Assembly: GCA_016711405.1 (NCBI GenBank)
Contig: JADJSZ010000005.1
Location: 1 to 64,000, forward strand
Direction of reading: 5' to 3'
DNA: 64,000 bases
From: Candidatus Hadersleviella danica
GTDB taxonomy: Bacteria > Chloroflexota > Anaerolineae > Promineifilales > Promineifilaceae
Shown: positions 40,018-49,541 of the stretch, one piece after another
Numbering within the stretch: position 1 is the first letter of the stretch
Layout: the number at the start of each line of letters is the position of its first letter
Translations under genes and position numbers: made by a program
The notes under the pieces: generated by a model
Databases searched by the model: none
Told to the model about the DNA's origin: nothing
What the model saw: only the letters and a program-made list of their open reading frames with translations

Positions 40018-41092
40018 TTAGCACTTTTGCCGCCGCTTGTGCCCATGTGAAGCGGTGGACGTTTTGGCGGCCGTGGGCGATGAGTGTTTGGCGCAGAGAT
40101 TCATCGCCCACCAATTGGCGGATGCCTTGGGCTAAGGCGGCCGTGTCGGTCGGGTTGACCAGCAAAGCCGCCCCCTCGCCTGCCAATTCGGGCAATGAGC
40201 TGCTGTTGCTGGCCAGTACGGGTGTGCCGCACAAGTTCGCTTCGAGGAGGGGAAAGCCAAAGCCTTCGTAGAGCGAGGGGTAAAGCAACCCATCTGCCCC
40301 CCCAATGAGCGCCGCTTTGTCCGCTTCGGCCACATACCCAAGGCGGGTGATTCGTTCGCGCACGGCCGCTGGTTGTCGTGCCAGCGCGGCCGTGATTTGC
40401 TCGCCGTGCCAACCGAGCTTGCCCGCCAAAACAAGGTGGTGGGGAATATCGGCCGCCACTTGGGCGAACGCCTCGACCAGCCGCACCACATTTTTGCGCG
40501 GTTGCAGGGTGCTTAAAAAGAGCAAATAAGGATGGGGGAGCGGGTGGGGAAACGGCCGGGTCAACCCATCGGCCAGTGCAAAATCGAGGCCGGGGTAAAC
40601 CACCTCAATTTTGGCGGCGGGGATGGCGTACCAGTCGCTTAAATCGCGCTGGGTGGCCAGCGAATCGGCAAGGACAACGGTGGCGCGGCGGCCGTTGTGC
40701 TTTGTGCTCCAACGCAAATAGATTCTTTGGGCGAGGGGATGCGCTTCGGGAAACTGTTCGTAGCCCACATCGTGAACCGTGGCCATGCTGGGGCCAAAAT
40801 AGGTGAGGGGAATGACATGGGCGGGCGTGAAAAACCAATCGGGTGGCCGTCGGTGCAGTTCCCATGCCAAGCGCACATGTGTCCACAACCGTGGAAAGGG
40901 CATCACCACCTGCTCGACGTGTTCGGCATGGGCAAACAAGCCTGTGGGGGGTGGCTGGTTGAAGTAAAGCCTGAGGCGGTGGGGAGACGCGGCCGTTTGA
41001 GCGATGAGTTCGCGAATCAGGTAGGTGGCGTAAGCCTCTGTACCAGTGCGTTCGGCCGTGCTCGTCCGGCTGGCATCTATGCCAATAAGCAT
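40010..41092 (-). CDS. GT4-family glycosyltransferase
   Basis: This 360-residue GT-B enzyme starts MLIGIDASRTSTAERTGTEA. N-terminal domain: VIPLTYFGPSMATVHDVGYE. C-terminal domain: LLFLSTLQPRKNVVRLVEAF, HHLVLAGKLGWHGEQITAAL, ITRLGYVAEADKAALIGGAD, LYPSLYEGFGFPLLEANLCG with the EGFGxPxxE nucleotide-sugar motif, and PVLASNSSSLPELAGEGAAL. It resembles mannosyl-/rhamnosyltransferases of capsule or O-antigen clusters. Donor and acceptor cannot be read. Neighbours (WecG/TagA at 39.2 kb, another GT4 at 42.2 kb) support a cell-surface glycan role. Confidence 0.93.
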   Translation of the reverse strand: MLIGIDASRTSTAERTGTEAYATYLIRELIAQTAASPHRLRLYFNQPPPTGLFAHAEHVEQVVMPFPRLWTHVRLAWELHRRPPDWFFTPAHVIPLTYFGPSMATVHDVGYEQFPEAHPLAQRIYLRWSTKHNGRRATVVLADSLATQRDLSDWYAIPAAKIEVVYPGLDFALADGLTRPFPHPLPHPYLLFLSTLQPRKNVVRLVEAFAQVAADIPHHLVLAGKLGWHGEQITAALARQPAAVRERITRLGYVAEADKAALIGGADGLLYPSLYEGFGFPLLEANLCGTPVLASNSSSLPELAGEGAALLVNPTDTAALAQGIRQLVGDESLRQTLIAHGRQNVHRFTWAQAAAKVLKQ

Positions 41093-41103
41093 GTGGGGAG
41101 GGG

Positions 41104-41183
41104 GAGTTATTGGTTATTCGTTATTGGTTATTGGGGTGTTGGTAATTGAGAGCCAATAACGAGTAACCCAGTAACAAATAACT
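41104..41183. repeat. TTGGTTA / ATAACGA heptamer hairpin
   Basis: GTTATTGGTTATTCGTTATT and GGTTATTGG pair approximately with CCAATAACGAGTAACCC and AGTAACAAATAAC. Confidence 0.75.
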
Positions 41184-41966
41184 TTATTTTTTGTGGGCTT
41201 GCACCATGTGGCGCAGTTCATTTTCGATGGCGTTTTGGGTGAGATGGGGCGCAGGAGTGGTTCCCATGCTTTGGTACGCCTGCTGATGCAGTTGTTGCCC
41301 CATCGTCTTGCGGTTGCTTAGTTCGTAGCGGCGGGTTAGGAAGTAATCCATTGCTTCGATTTGCCGTTTGGACAGCAAATGGAGGGGCAAAGTGGCCATT
41401 TCGGAGGGGAAGGCGGTCTCGTCCATACTGGGATACTTGCTCTCACGGCCGAGGCTTTCTAGTGTCACGGCCGTTTGGTCAAAGACAACCAATGTGCCCG
41501 CCGCCAAATCGCCCAGCCGCCGTGCTTGCGGGTGCAAAAACATAGCAATCACCCCCACGCCATACCCTGAAGGGAAAAAGTCTACGATGCGGACAATGTT
41601 GCGAATAATGGCGGACACGGCCGAGACGGGCAAGCCATTCGTCCCAATGACCCGCAAACCCACCCACCGTTTGCCCGGCGTTTGCCCCGCCCATGTCACC
41701 TCAAAGAAGATGTAGTAGCCCCATACCACGGTAAAGACGAGCAAAATGGTTACGGCCGTGGCGACTGATTGCGCCGCATCACTAAATACATCCAGCACTG
41801 ACCCTACAAATTGCAACACCACCAGCGCAATGGCCAACACAATCAGCCCAATCAACGTGGTATCCACAAACGCGGCCATAAAGCGTGAGCCAATGCCCGC
41901 CACTTCGTAATCAAAGGTCACGTTTTCGGGTGTATCAATGTTCAGCAGTTCGTCGAGAGAGTTCAT
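41184..41966 (-). CDS. RDD family membrane protein
   Basis: This is a 260-residue protein. MNSLDELLNIDTPENVTFDY is followed by the RDD signature GIGSRFMAAFVDTTLIGLIV. Further hydrophobic segments are VATAVTILLVFTVVWGYYIF and the region after GKRWVGLRVIGTNGLPVSAV, AIIRNIVRIVDFFPSGYGVG. The C-terminal half is a soluble, basic tail (FLTRRYELSNRKTMGQQLHQ). The RDD family is of unknown or variable function. This subtype, with an N-terminal NIDTPENV stretch and a long cytosolic tail, is common in Chloroflexota and Actinobacteria in my recollection. Confidence 0.88.
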   Translation of the reverse strand: MNSLDELLNIDTPENVTFDYEVAGIGSRFMAAFVDTTLIGLIVLAIALVVLQFVGSVLDVFSDAAQSVATAVTILLVFTVVWGYYIFFEVTWAGQTPGKRWVGLRVIGTNGLPVSAVSAIIRNIVRIVDFFPSGYGVGVIAMFLHPQARRLGDLAAGTLVVFDQTAVTLESLGRESKYPSMDETAFPSEMATLPLHLLSKRQIEAMDYFLTRRYELSNRKTMGQQLHQQAYQSMGTTPAPHLTQNAIENELRHMVQAHKK

Positions 41967-42002
41967 GGGAAATTAGGGGATTGGCTCAGGGTGAGTCGGT
42001 TA

Positions 42003-42137
42003 GGTGACTTCGGGAAAATAATTGTCCAATTGGGTAAAAACAGACACGGAATTCGCTGAATTTACGGAATTGATTAGGAGAAATTCGTGTCTAAAAAATC
42101 TTAGCCCATCAAGATAGGTAAATTGGGGAATGGCCTT
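42003..42137 (+). repeat. Dispersed non-coding repeat A, copy 2
   Basis: ACACGGAATTCGCTGAATTT, ACGGAATTGATTAGGAG and AAATTCGTGTCTAAAAAATC match 6917-7073 in order and spacing. Confidence 0.65.
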
Positions 42138-42154
42138 AATTGGTGGGCATGGCT

Positions 42155-43312
42155 TTAAGCGAGAAGCGGCCGAATGTGCCCCTCCATTCGCTCAATCACC
42201 GCCTCCCAATTATAGCGACGCATCGCTTGGCGGTTGCCCTCCTCCCCAAAGCGACGGCACCTGTCCGCATCGCCTAACAATTTGTCCAATGCTTCTACCA
42301 ACTGGGGCACGTTATATGGCTCTACCAAATACCCATTGGTGCCATCCTGTACAAAATCGGGGATAGCCCCAATGTTCGTGCCCACGATGGGGAGTTTATG
42401 CGCCAACGCTTCGACAAAGGCGATACCAAATGGCTCGAGCTTGGTGGGCAGGCAAAAAATAGAAGCCTTGCGGTAATATTCGCTGACTTGGTGGATGGGA
42501 ACACGGCCGACGACCTGACAATTTGGTAAATGAAGGGTGGGGCTGGCTCCCACAATGGTTAGTTGGGCATGGGGATAGCGCTGGTGCAAATGCTCAAACG
42601 CGGCCACCAATTCTGGTCCCCCCTTGCGCTCCCAATCTATGCCCACAAAGAGAATGTTTTGGTTGGTGTAGTCGTCGTTGTCGAGTTGGATGGTGTTATC
42701 TAGTGGGGCGTTGCTCCCTGCATAAACACAAGCCACTTTTTCGGCCGCTATCCGATATTCGGCTACCACCGATTGAGTGATGTTGTGGCTACGGGTAAAA
42801 ACCATAGCCGCATTGCGGTAAATATCGTGTTCCAGTTCAATACACCACGGGGGGTATAAATCATGTGGGTCAAACGCGGGGTAAGAGAGGTTGGCCAGAT
42901 TCGTATGGTCAGTGTAGATAAAGTGGGGAATGCCCGGCACGCTGGCATCGAACAGCGATTGCATCTGGAAGGAAAAGGCGTATTCGGCTGGGTTGAGCCG
43001 TTCGGCGGCTAGTTTTTTGATTTGTTGGAAGAGGTAGCGGGTGCGCCAAAACGCCTCTTTGGCCTTTTTGCGCTGGGTGAGCAAATCGCCTGCAAAAGAA
43101 AAGAATGTTTGGAGGCTGTTGAAGTAGAAGGTCGGCCGCATCTCCCGTTCAAAGAGAAGGGTCAAATCAATCACATCTAGCTCATATTCGGGGAATTTCT
43201 GTTGGAGGTATTCCGCCACGCGCTCATTGGCGATGGGGATAGCCCCTTTGCGAAAAAAGGCAATTTTCGGCCGTGGGTGTTTTACCCCATTAGGCAAATC
43301 TACAACGGACAT
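42155..43312 (-). CDS. GT4-family glycosyltransferase
   Basis: This 385-residue GT-B protein starts MSVVDLPNGVKHPRPKIAFF. It has a long, partly helical N-terminal half (LFEREMRPTFYFNSLQTFFS, IPHFIYTDHTNLANLSYPAF) and a classic C-terminal half: ILFVGIDWERKGGPELVAAF, AQLTIVGASPTLHLPNCQVV, IFCLPTKLEPFGIAFVEALA (E-x-F-G-I-A-x-x-E motif), PIVGTNIGAIPDFVQDGTNG. The group is common in surface polysaccharide clusters. It is the third glycosyltransferase in four kilobases on this strand. A purine-repeat hairpin lies at its 5' end. Confidence 0.92.
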   Translation of the reverse strand: MSVVDLPNGVKHPRPKIAFFRKGAIPIANERVAEYLQQKFPEYELDVIDLTLLFEREMRPTFYFNSLQTFFSFAGDLLTQRKKAKEAFWRTRYLFQQIKKLAAERLNPAEYAFSFQMQSLFDASVPGIPHFIYTDHTNLANLSYPAFDPHDLYPPWCIELEHDIYRNAAMVFTRSHNITQSVVAEYRIAAEKVACVYAGSNAPLDNTIQLDNDDYTNQNILFVGIDWERKGGPELVAAFEHLHQRYPHAQLTIVGASPTLHLPNCQVVGRVPIHQVSEYYRKASIFCLPTKLEPFGIAFVEALAHKLPIVGTNIGAIPDFVQDGTNGYLVEPYNVPQLVEALDKLLGDADRCRRFGEEGNRQAMRRYNWEAVIERMEGHIRPLLA

Positions 43313-43432
43313 AGAGATATTTCCTCAGCGCGGGGGAAGTGCAGTGGAAAGTCGAGTGAAGGCAGTAAAGGTGAAAAGAGAGTGGCTTTCCTCTATATCT
43401 TCTCGCTTCTCTATCTCTACCCTCTATCTTAC
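43311..43432. repeat. GAGATAG / CTCTATC repeat region
   Basis: AGAGATATTTCCTC and GGCAGTAAAGGTGAAAAGAG pair loosely with CTCTATATCTTCTCGCTTCT and CTATCTCTACCCTCTATC. Confidence 0.45.
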
Positions 43433-43705
43433 CGAGGTTACATTTTTTTGTCACTCACTCTGGTTTGGCCAAACGGGGTGGGATTAAACATCGAAAAGCG
43501 CAGAGAGTGCGGAGTTTTTGCGAGTGCTTGGCGGCTCAGGCTCCTTTAGTGCCTGTTTTAGCGTTTTTTACAGGGCACTCAGTACTTGCTTCCTACCGTC
43601 TGGCTCCTATTAAGGGCATCTGTAAGTTTATTTGCCCATAATAAGAAAAGTCCCCCTACAGTAGCCGCAAACTGGCTTGTTAAAGTGCAAAGAGGAATTG
43701 CAAAC
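43433..43705. other. Spacer upstream of the surface-protein gene
   Basis: No gene. A promoter is expected here but no clear -35/-10 pair is identified. AAAGAGGAATTGCAAAC just before the ATG provides a weak ribosome-binding site. Confidence 0.4.
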
Positions 43706-46626
43706 ATGTTTACCCATTCAAAGAAAAATGGTTTGATTTTATTGGTCACAATTTTTGTGGCTTTGATGTTATTGCCCAGCCAACCCGCTTCGGCCGATGG
43801 CATAATTTTTGTGGTGAACTCCACAGGAAACGCCACCGATATCACCATTGGTGATGGCATTTGTAGTACAGGTGCGAGCATTAATGTGGGTGGCAGTATG
43901 GTGCCTGAATGTACTTTCCGTGCGGCCGTTGCCGAGGCGAATTTTACGGCCGCAGTAGACACCATCAACTTCAACATTGTCAGCACCTCCGGTGGCACAT
44001 TAGGGCAATGCACCCCAACCATCACCCGCACCATTACCCTGCCGAACACAACCACGGATGTCTCTTATTTTAATGCCTTTATCTACCAAGGGACTCAATA
44101 TCGTGCCGCTTATATTGTCACCAAGCCCATTATTATTGATGGCTACACCCAATGCAGGGCCTCCCCAATACACAAGCTATAGGCAATAATGGTGCAATCC
44201 GAGTTGAATTCCGTGGGGCTTCAGCCAGTACTCAATATGTGGGTCTCCACTTTGCCAGTGGCAGTAATGGCAGTGTTGTACGCGGGTTAGCACTCTCCAA
44301 CTTTGGGCGCGGGCAACTCTCGGCCGTGCAATCCAGCAACCACATCTTCGCGGGCAACTACATTGGCCTACGCCCCGATGGGTTGGGCGGTAGTAACTTT
44401 GCTCGTGGGGGCGGTAATGTCGGCATCCGTTTGTATTACGCTCAAAACGTCATCATTGGTGGCACAACCCCAACCGACCGCAATGTGATTAGCGGCGTGA
44501 ATAATGATGGTGTCCAAATGGAAGATGGAGCCGCTTATAACCACGTCATTGGCAACTACATTGGGCTTCATCCCAATGGGGTGGATCGCCGCCAATGCCA
44601 GCGACCAAATTGATATTCAACAAGGGGCGTATGCCAACTGGATTGGTGGCATTATCTTAGATGGTCAAGGCAATCCTGTCTTGGATGAAAACGGCCGTAC
44701 CCAAGCCGACCCCAACAAACGCAACATCATCTCTGGTGGGAATGGCGATGGCCTCGAAGTGACCCACGCAACAGAAACCATGGGAGATGCACATCGTCGG
44801 CAACTGGATTGGCCTAAATGCCTTGGCCACAGGCACGGCCTTGGGCAACGGGGAAGATGGGATTAACCTTGAAGACCATGTCAACAATAACCATGTGTAT
44901 CAAAACATCATTGTCAACAATGGCTCTGATGGGGTAGTTATTTGGGCGGCCGAAGAAAATTTCATCTACGACAACTGGATTGGCGTGTTGCCCGATGGCA
45001 CCCCAATGGGCAACGGCACCTTTAAAATTGATGGGACAAGCCGTAACCCTTACAACACAGGCGCCCTTTCTAAAGGCAATTACGGGATTCACGTTTTGAG
45101 TGGTAGCGACGACAACGTCATTGAGCGGAACCATATCGCCTACAACGGTCAATACGGCATCTACCTGAGTGCGGAAACCAGTTATAGCACCGATGAAGAT
45201 GGTGGCGTGGTGGGCGACCCTGAAGACGAAAGCGCTCGGTGTGCCAACCAACGCAACCTGATAAGCCAGAATTGGATTTATGGGAACCAAGCCTATCAGG
45301 GCATCCGCAATCGCAATGGAACCAACCCCTGTGCGCTCTTGCAAAATGCTTGGGATGCATCCCCTCCTATCTTGAGTGGGTCAAATAACACCAACACGAA
45401 CTTGGTAACACTTACATTACCCCAAAAATGAAAGATGCCCAAGGCAACATCACCGTTCAACCTTGTGCCAATTGCACGGTTGAAGTCTTCCTCAATTCGG
45501 CGATTGTTCCTGTAGACCCAGCGGTTCCAGATTGGATTCAAGGTCATTTCTATGTGGCCAGCGGGGTATCAGACAGTACAGGGAAAGCAATTGTGTTGTT
45601 CCCCCAAGGCGCAGTTGCATCGGATGCTGTTTTAGTGGCTACGGCAACTGATATTTATGGCAATACCTCGGAATTCTCCAATCGCATTGGCTCTTCGGTT
45701 GGGCAAGTAGACACACCCGTTTGTGCCAATGTACCTGCGGCCAATACAGTGGCTGTATCCAAGAGTTCCAACAATGTCCAACTGAGTTGGAATAGCGCCA
45801 GCGGAACACAATTCTATCGGGTCTATCGCTCAACAGACCCCACCTTTACGCCCTCCACCAAACCTTGTTGGCTCAAGTCAACACAGGAATCCTACACCGA
45901 TGCCAACCAGCTTTTGCACATACGACGAATCCTTACTATGTGGTCCAAGCCGTTAATAGCTGTCTGCAAGCATCGGCCGCCAGCAACCGCGTCGGCAAAG
46001 TCGCTCTGCCCATTCTGCCCGGCCAAAACCTGATTAGCTTGCCCGTTGTTCCTAGCCAAACGAGCATTGGCGACTTGTTGGGGGCGCAATTGAACGGCAC
46101 AGGCAACCCCCTGACGGCCGACCAAGTTCGCACTTACAATAACATCACCAAAAAATACGACATAGCATGGTACTGCGCGGCCGAATGTGAGGCGTGGGGC
46201 GCACCGTGGGCCAATAGCTGGCTCAAGCCAAATTACACCCCCAGCACCATGCAACTCACCCCCGGCATGGGCTTCTTAGTCACCAACCGTGGCCAAGAAA
46301 CCAAATACATCAAAGTTGTCGGCAATGTCGCCACAGCACTCAATGTCAACGTCTATGGCAAGTCCAATATGCTTGGGGCCAGCTTCCCCACCAGCCGAAC
46401 CCCCGATCAACTTGGGTTCCCAGCCCTTGGTGGAAATGAAATTGAGCACTGGAATGCGGCTACCCAGAGCTACCAATCGGCATGGTTCTGTGATTGCCTA
46501 GGTTCTCCTAACCACAATCAGTGGGTTGATTCTCAGACGAATCTCCCTACAACGATGGTCATCCAACCGGGCACAGGCTTTTGGTATACCAACACACACG
46601 ACCCCTTTGTATGGCAAAGTCAATAA
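43706..46626 (+). CDS. Large secreted CSLREA/right-handed beta-helix protein, at least five frameshifts
   Basis: The reconstructed product has about 970 residues. Signal peptide MFTHSKKNGLILLVTIFVAL...QPASA. CSLREA-type opening: IFVVNSTGNATDITIGDGIC and ECTFRAAVAEANFTAAVDTI. Beta-helix repeats in successive frames: YVGLHFASGSNGSVVRGLAL, HIFAGNYIGLRPDGLGGSNF, VIIGGTTPTDRNVISGVNND, HIVGNWIGLNALATGTALGN, HVYQNIIVNNGSDGVVIWAA, VIERNHIAYNGQYGIYLSAE. Then a fibronectin-III-like VQLSWNSASGTQFYRVYRST and a C-terminal domain ILPGQNLISLPVVPSQTSIG. Frame changes lie near 44160, 44580, 44785, 45410 and 45865, with probably a further pair near 45900. Such proteins are cell-surface adhesins or polysaccharide-binding proteins. 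No C-terminal anchor is seen. Confidence 0.75.
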
Positions 46627-46654
46627 CTCTCTAAATCCCCCCTAACCAGCCAAG

Positions 46655-46686
46655 GGGCGTAGCGCACACCGCTACGCCCTTTTTTT
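46655..46686 (+). terminator. Rho-independent terminator of the surface-protein gene
   Basis: GGGCGTAGCG-CACAC-CGCTACGCCC followed by TTTTTTT. Confidence 0.85.
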
Positions 46687-46946
46687 GCGCCACTAACCCC
46701 AGAAGTTCACCCTAGGCTGGTATGAACGCGACTTAAGCCCGAAACACATTCATCATTGTCTGCGATTTGTAACCTGTAACAACAGTAACTTTGCAACTTC
46801 GCCAAACCCATTGCGTATTATTGTTCATGGTACTGACACATTCACAAGGGTTTCTTACAATGCCACAATCTACAGGCTCTAGCTCACTGGCTTTTGCGGT
46901 ATACTCCCCCGCAAAACCCCCTGCTCAAATAGGGGAACGTCAGGAG

Positions 46947-47516
46947 ATGCAGACCATTAACCAAGAAGCACTATGGCTGGAACAAGCCCGCCAAGGCGAC
47001 AAGGCTTCCTTCGGCAAGCTCATCGAGGCTTACCAAGGGCCTGTGTTTAACTTGGCTTACCGCATGTTGAACGATGCCCGTGAGGCGGAAGAGGCGGCAC
47101 AGGAGGCGTTTATCCGCGCCTACACCCGTCTGGAAAGCTACAACCCCGCGCACAAGTTCAGCACATGGATGCTTTCCATCACCTCCAATTACTGCATTGA
47201 CCTGATTCGCAAACGACGCGCTTTGTTGCTCTCCATTGACGAGCCATTGCCTGCCCATCCCGCCCTCATGTCTGAAAAGAGCCAAGGGCCAGAAGGGCAA
47301 GCTGTGCGAGCCGAACAAGAGGTGATGGTGCAACGGCTGTTGCAAACATTGCCTGAAGAGTATCGGGAAACTGTCGTCTTGCGCTATTGGTATGATATGT
47401 CGTATGAGGAAATTGCCGAAGCGATGGATACCAGCGTGAGTGCGATTAAATCCCGCTTATTCCGCGCCCGGCGCGATTTGGCCGAAGCGGGTTTGGCGAT
47501 GGGATTGGGCAATTAG
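46947..47516 (+). CDS. ECF-subfamily RNA polymerase sigma-70 factor
   Basis: This is a 189-residue sigma factor. Region 2: FGKLIEAYQGPVFNLAYRML, NDAREAEEAAQEAFIRAYTR, LESYNPAHKFSTWMLSITSN with YCIDLIRKRR. Region 4: LPEEYRETVVLRYWYDMSYE and EIAEAMDTSVSAIKSRLFRA. No region 3, as expected for ECF types. The ATG at 46947 (MQTINQEALWLEQARQGDKA) is preferred to the in-frame start 156 bases upstream. It is followed by an anti-sigma-like membrane gene and an exported polymer-forming protein gene on the same strand, so the sigma factor probably controls the envelope. Confidence 0.95.
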   Translation: MQTINQEALWLEQARQGDKASFGKLIEAYQGPVFNLAYRMLNDAREAEEAAQEAFIRAYTRLESYNPAHKFSTWMLSITSNYCIDLIRKRRALLLSIDEPLPAHPALMSEKSQGPEGQAVRAEQEVMVQRLLQTLPEEYRETVVLRYWYDMSYEEIAEAMDTSVSAIKSRLFRARRDLAEAGLAMGLGN

Positions 47517-47595
47517 GGTTATTCGTTAATGGTTGTTGTTTGGCGACAATTACCATCGAGTACCCCATAAATAAGAACGAATCTGAGAGGCAGAA

Positions 47596-48126
47596 ATGGA
47601 CGAAATTTACGCGCTGATGATGGATGAACTGGATGGCGAACTAACACCCGCCGAAAAGTACCGTCTCACCACCCTTTTGCAACAACACCCCGAATTGGCA
47701 CGGGAATGGCAAGCGATGCAGGCTGTGGACAAGCTCTTCAGCCATGCGCCGATGGTTGTGCCTGCGCCGCGTATGGCTTTTGCCAGCCGCACGATTGCCC
47801 GTTTGCCCAATTTGCGGGCACGGCGTTGGGCAATGGCGGCCGTTTATGCCTTTTTACTCACCAGTGGGGTTTTGCCCGTTATTCTGGGGGCATTGGTTGT
47901 CGTCGGCACGGTTACTATTTCGGCCGTCTCCTTTGCCGAAGTGTGGCAAATCATGACCGTCTTGGGGCAAGCCTTGCGCCAGATTTTGCTGGCTATGGGC
48001 AACCAACTCGGCCAACAACCCGCCATTTTGGGCATCATCCTCGTCATGCTTGGTTCCATTTCCCTTTGGACAGGGGTCTATCGCCAACTCGTCAGCGAAC
48101 AATTAATTGTCCTACACGTCGAATAA
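47596..48126 (+). CDS. Putative membrane anti-sigma factor
   Basis: This is a 176-residue protein. The N-terminal helical segment YALMMDELDGELTPAEKYRL, TTLLQQHPELAREWQAMQAV has the DELDGEL..E..L...HP.....W pattern of anti-sigma domains but lacks the zinc-binding His/Cys motif. Two hydrophobic segments follow (AVYAFLLTSGVLPVILGALV, ILGIILVMLGSISLWTGV). It lies 79 bases after the sigma gene on the same strand. The role of holding the sigma factor at the membrane is inferred from order and topology. Confidence 0.75.
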   Translation: MDEIYALMMDELDGELTPAEKYRLTTLLQQHPELAREWQAMQAVDKLFSHAPMVVPAPRMAFASRTIARLPNLRARRWAMAAVYAFLLTSGVLPVILGALVVVGTVTISAVSFAEVWQIMTVLGQALRQILLAMGNQLGQQPAILGIILVMLGSISLWTGVYRQLVSEQLIVLHVE

Positions 48127-48205
48127 TCTCATTACTCACTTTGCTCAATTCTCCCCCTAGGCTATCGGTTAGATGCGAAAAACGATTTCCTAGGAGATGA
48201 TAAAC

Positions 48206-49384
48206 ATGAAACGCACAACACTTTTACTCACATTTTTAGCCTTCCTTTTGCTGGCAATGCCCGCCATTGCCTCCGCGCAAGAAGGAGCAGATGACATTAT
48301 CACGGGTGACATCACCCAAATGGGCGAACCCTTGACCATTCCCGCCACCCAAACGGTGAATGGTGATGTGGTGGTTATGGGCGCACCTGTCGCAGTGGAT
48401 GGAACTATCAACGGCGATTTAGTCGTCTTTGGAAGCGCTGTCAGCGTGGGGGACACGGCCGTTATCACAGGCGATTGTGTCATTGTCGGGGGTTCCATCA
48501 GCGGGCAAAGTCCCACTGCCTGCCAAATTGTCCTCAATGAAATGGACTGGGTGAATCAATTGAACTTATCCATTCCCGAATGGACTCCTAGCGTTCCCCT
48601 CGCTCCGCCTGTTCCTACAATTCCAGCCGTTCCAACCATTCCTGCCCCTCCTGATATGCCTGTGATACCTGAAACGAGCGGCGGCCGTTGGGAAAATGAT
48701 ACATGGATTCCAGATGGGACAGAAACCAGTGGGCACGGCCGTGACTGGGAACAAAGCCACGACGATTACGACGACGATTACAAGCCCTCCTTTTTAGCAC
48801 GGGTCAGTGGGGCGGCTGGCGGAGCATTGTTCATGGGCTTCCTCGCCTTTGCTGTGGCCTCCTTTGCCCCAGAACATCTCGCCCAAGTGCAAAGCACAGC
48901 ACGGCGTAAAACGGCCGCCAGCGGTGCCGTCGGCTTCCTCACCAGCATTGCCGTTCCTTCGGTCATGGGCATTGTCGCGCTTATCTCCGCCCCACTGCTC
49001 TTGGCTTGTGGTTTGGGGTTAATCGGCGCACCCATTTTGCTCGCTTTGGGCTTCGGCCTTGTCCTTGGGGCAGTGCTCGGCTGGGTGGCCATTGGCTCCC
49101 TGTTCGGCGAATGGCTAGGCAATCGTTTCAACTGGAAAATGGGAACCAGCCGTGCCCAAACAGTCTTGGGAACCATCTTCCTGAGCTTTGGCCTAGGCTT
49201 TTTAGGGGCGTTACCCCTTGTGCCCGATAGCCTCCTGCGTTTGCCTCTCTTCTGGATTGGCCTCGGGGCGGTGGCTCTGACCCAATTCGGCCGTACCTCT
49301 TACCCGCGTGGGGAAGGGGAACCAGTGGTCAACCCCGAGAAAATTGACATCGTTCTGCAAACAATGCCTGAAGATTGGGCGTAA
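48206..49384 (+). CDS. Exported polymer-forming (bactofilin-like) membrane protein
   Basis: This is a 392-residue protein with signal peptide MKRTTLLLTFLAFLLLAMPA...ASA. A beta-helical polymer-forming stretch follows: NGDVVVMGAPVAVDGTINGD, LVVFGSAVSVGDTAVITGDC and VIVGGSISGQSPTA, the repeated G-D-V/L-x-V-x-G pattern of bactofilin/DUF583-like repeats. After a Pro-rich and acidic linker there are four or more membrane segments (GGALFMGFLAFAVASFAPEH, SVMGIVALISAPLLLACGLG, GFGLVLGAVLGWVAIGSLFG, TVLGTIFLSFGLGFLGALPL). It is the third gene of the sigma operon, probably a surface-exposed scaffold under its control. Confidence 0.8.
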   Translation: MKRTTLLLTFLAFLLLAMPAIASAQEGADDIITGDITQMGEPLTIPATQTVNGDVVVMGAPVAVDGTINGDLVVFGSAVSVGDTAVITGDCVIVGGSISGQSPTACQIVLNEMDWVNQLNLSIPEWTPSVPLAPPVPTIPAVPTIPAPPDMPVIPETSGGRWENDTWIPDGTETSGHGRDWEQSHDDYDDDYKPSFLARVSGAAGGALFMGFLAFAVASFAPEHLAQVQSTARRKTAASGAVGFLTSIAVPSVMGIVALISAPLLLACGLGLIGAPILLALGFGLVLGAVLGWVAIGSLFGEWLGNRFNWKMGTSRAQTVLGTIFLSFGLGFLGALPLVPDSLLRLPLFWIGLGAVALTQFGRTSYPRGEGEPVVNPEKIDIVLQTMPEDWA

Positions 49385-49407
49385 CTCCCATCTGCACCAG
49401 CTAAAAC

Positions 49408-49444
49408 AAAAACGGCCGAGGTCTTATAGACCTCGGCCGTTTTT
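49408..49444. terminator. Bidirectional terminator with CGGCCG stem
   Basis: AAAAACGGCCGAGGTCT-TAT-AGACCTCGGCCGTTTTT is a perfect 17-bp stem between two convergent genes. Confidence 0.9.
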
Positions 49445-49455
49445 GTTTGCTTAGT

Positions 49456-49514
49456 TTGGATTGGGGACTAGGGACTGGGGTAGGATGCAGTCCCATGTCC
49501 CTTGTCCCTTGTCC
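49456..49514. repeat. GGGGACT / AGTCCCC heptamer hairpin
   Basis: GGGGACTAGGGACTGGGGTA pairs with CAGTCCCATGTCCCTTGTCC in seven-base steps. The same word family recurs at 51237-51299. Confidence 0.75.
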
Positions 49515-49541
49515 CCTTACCCCAAAAGCTGAATGACCCTT

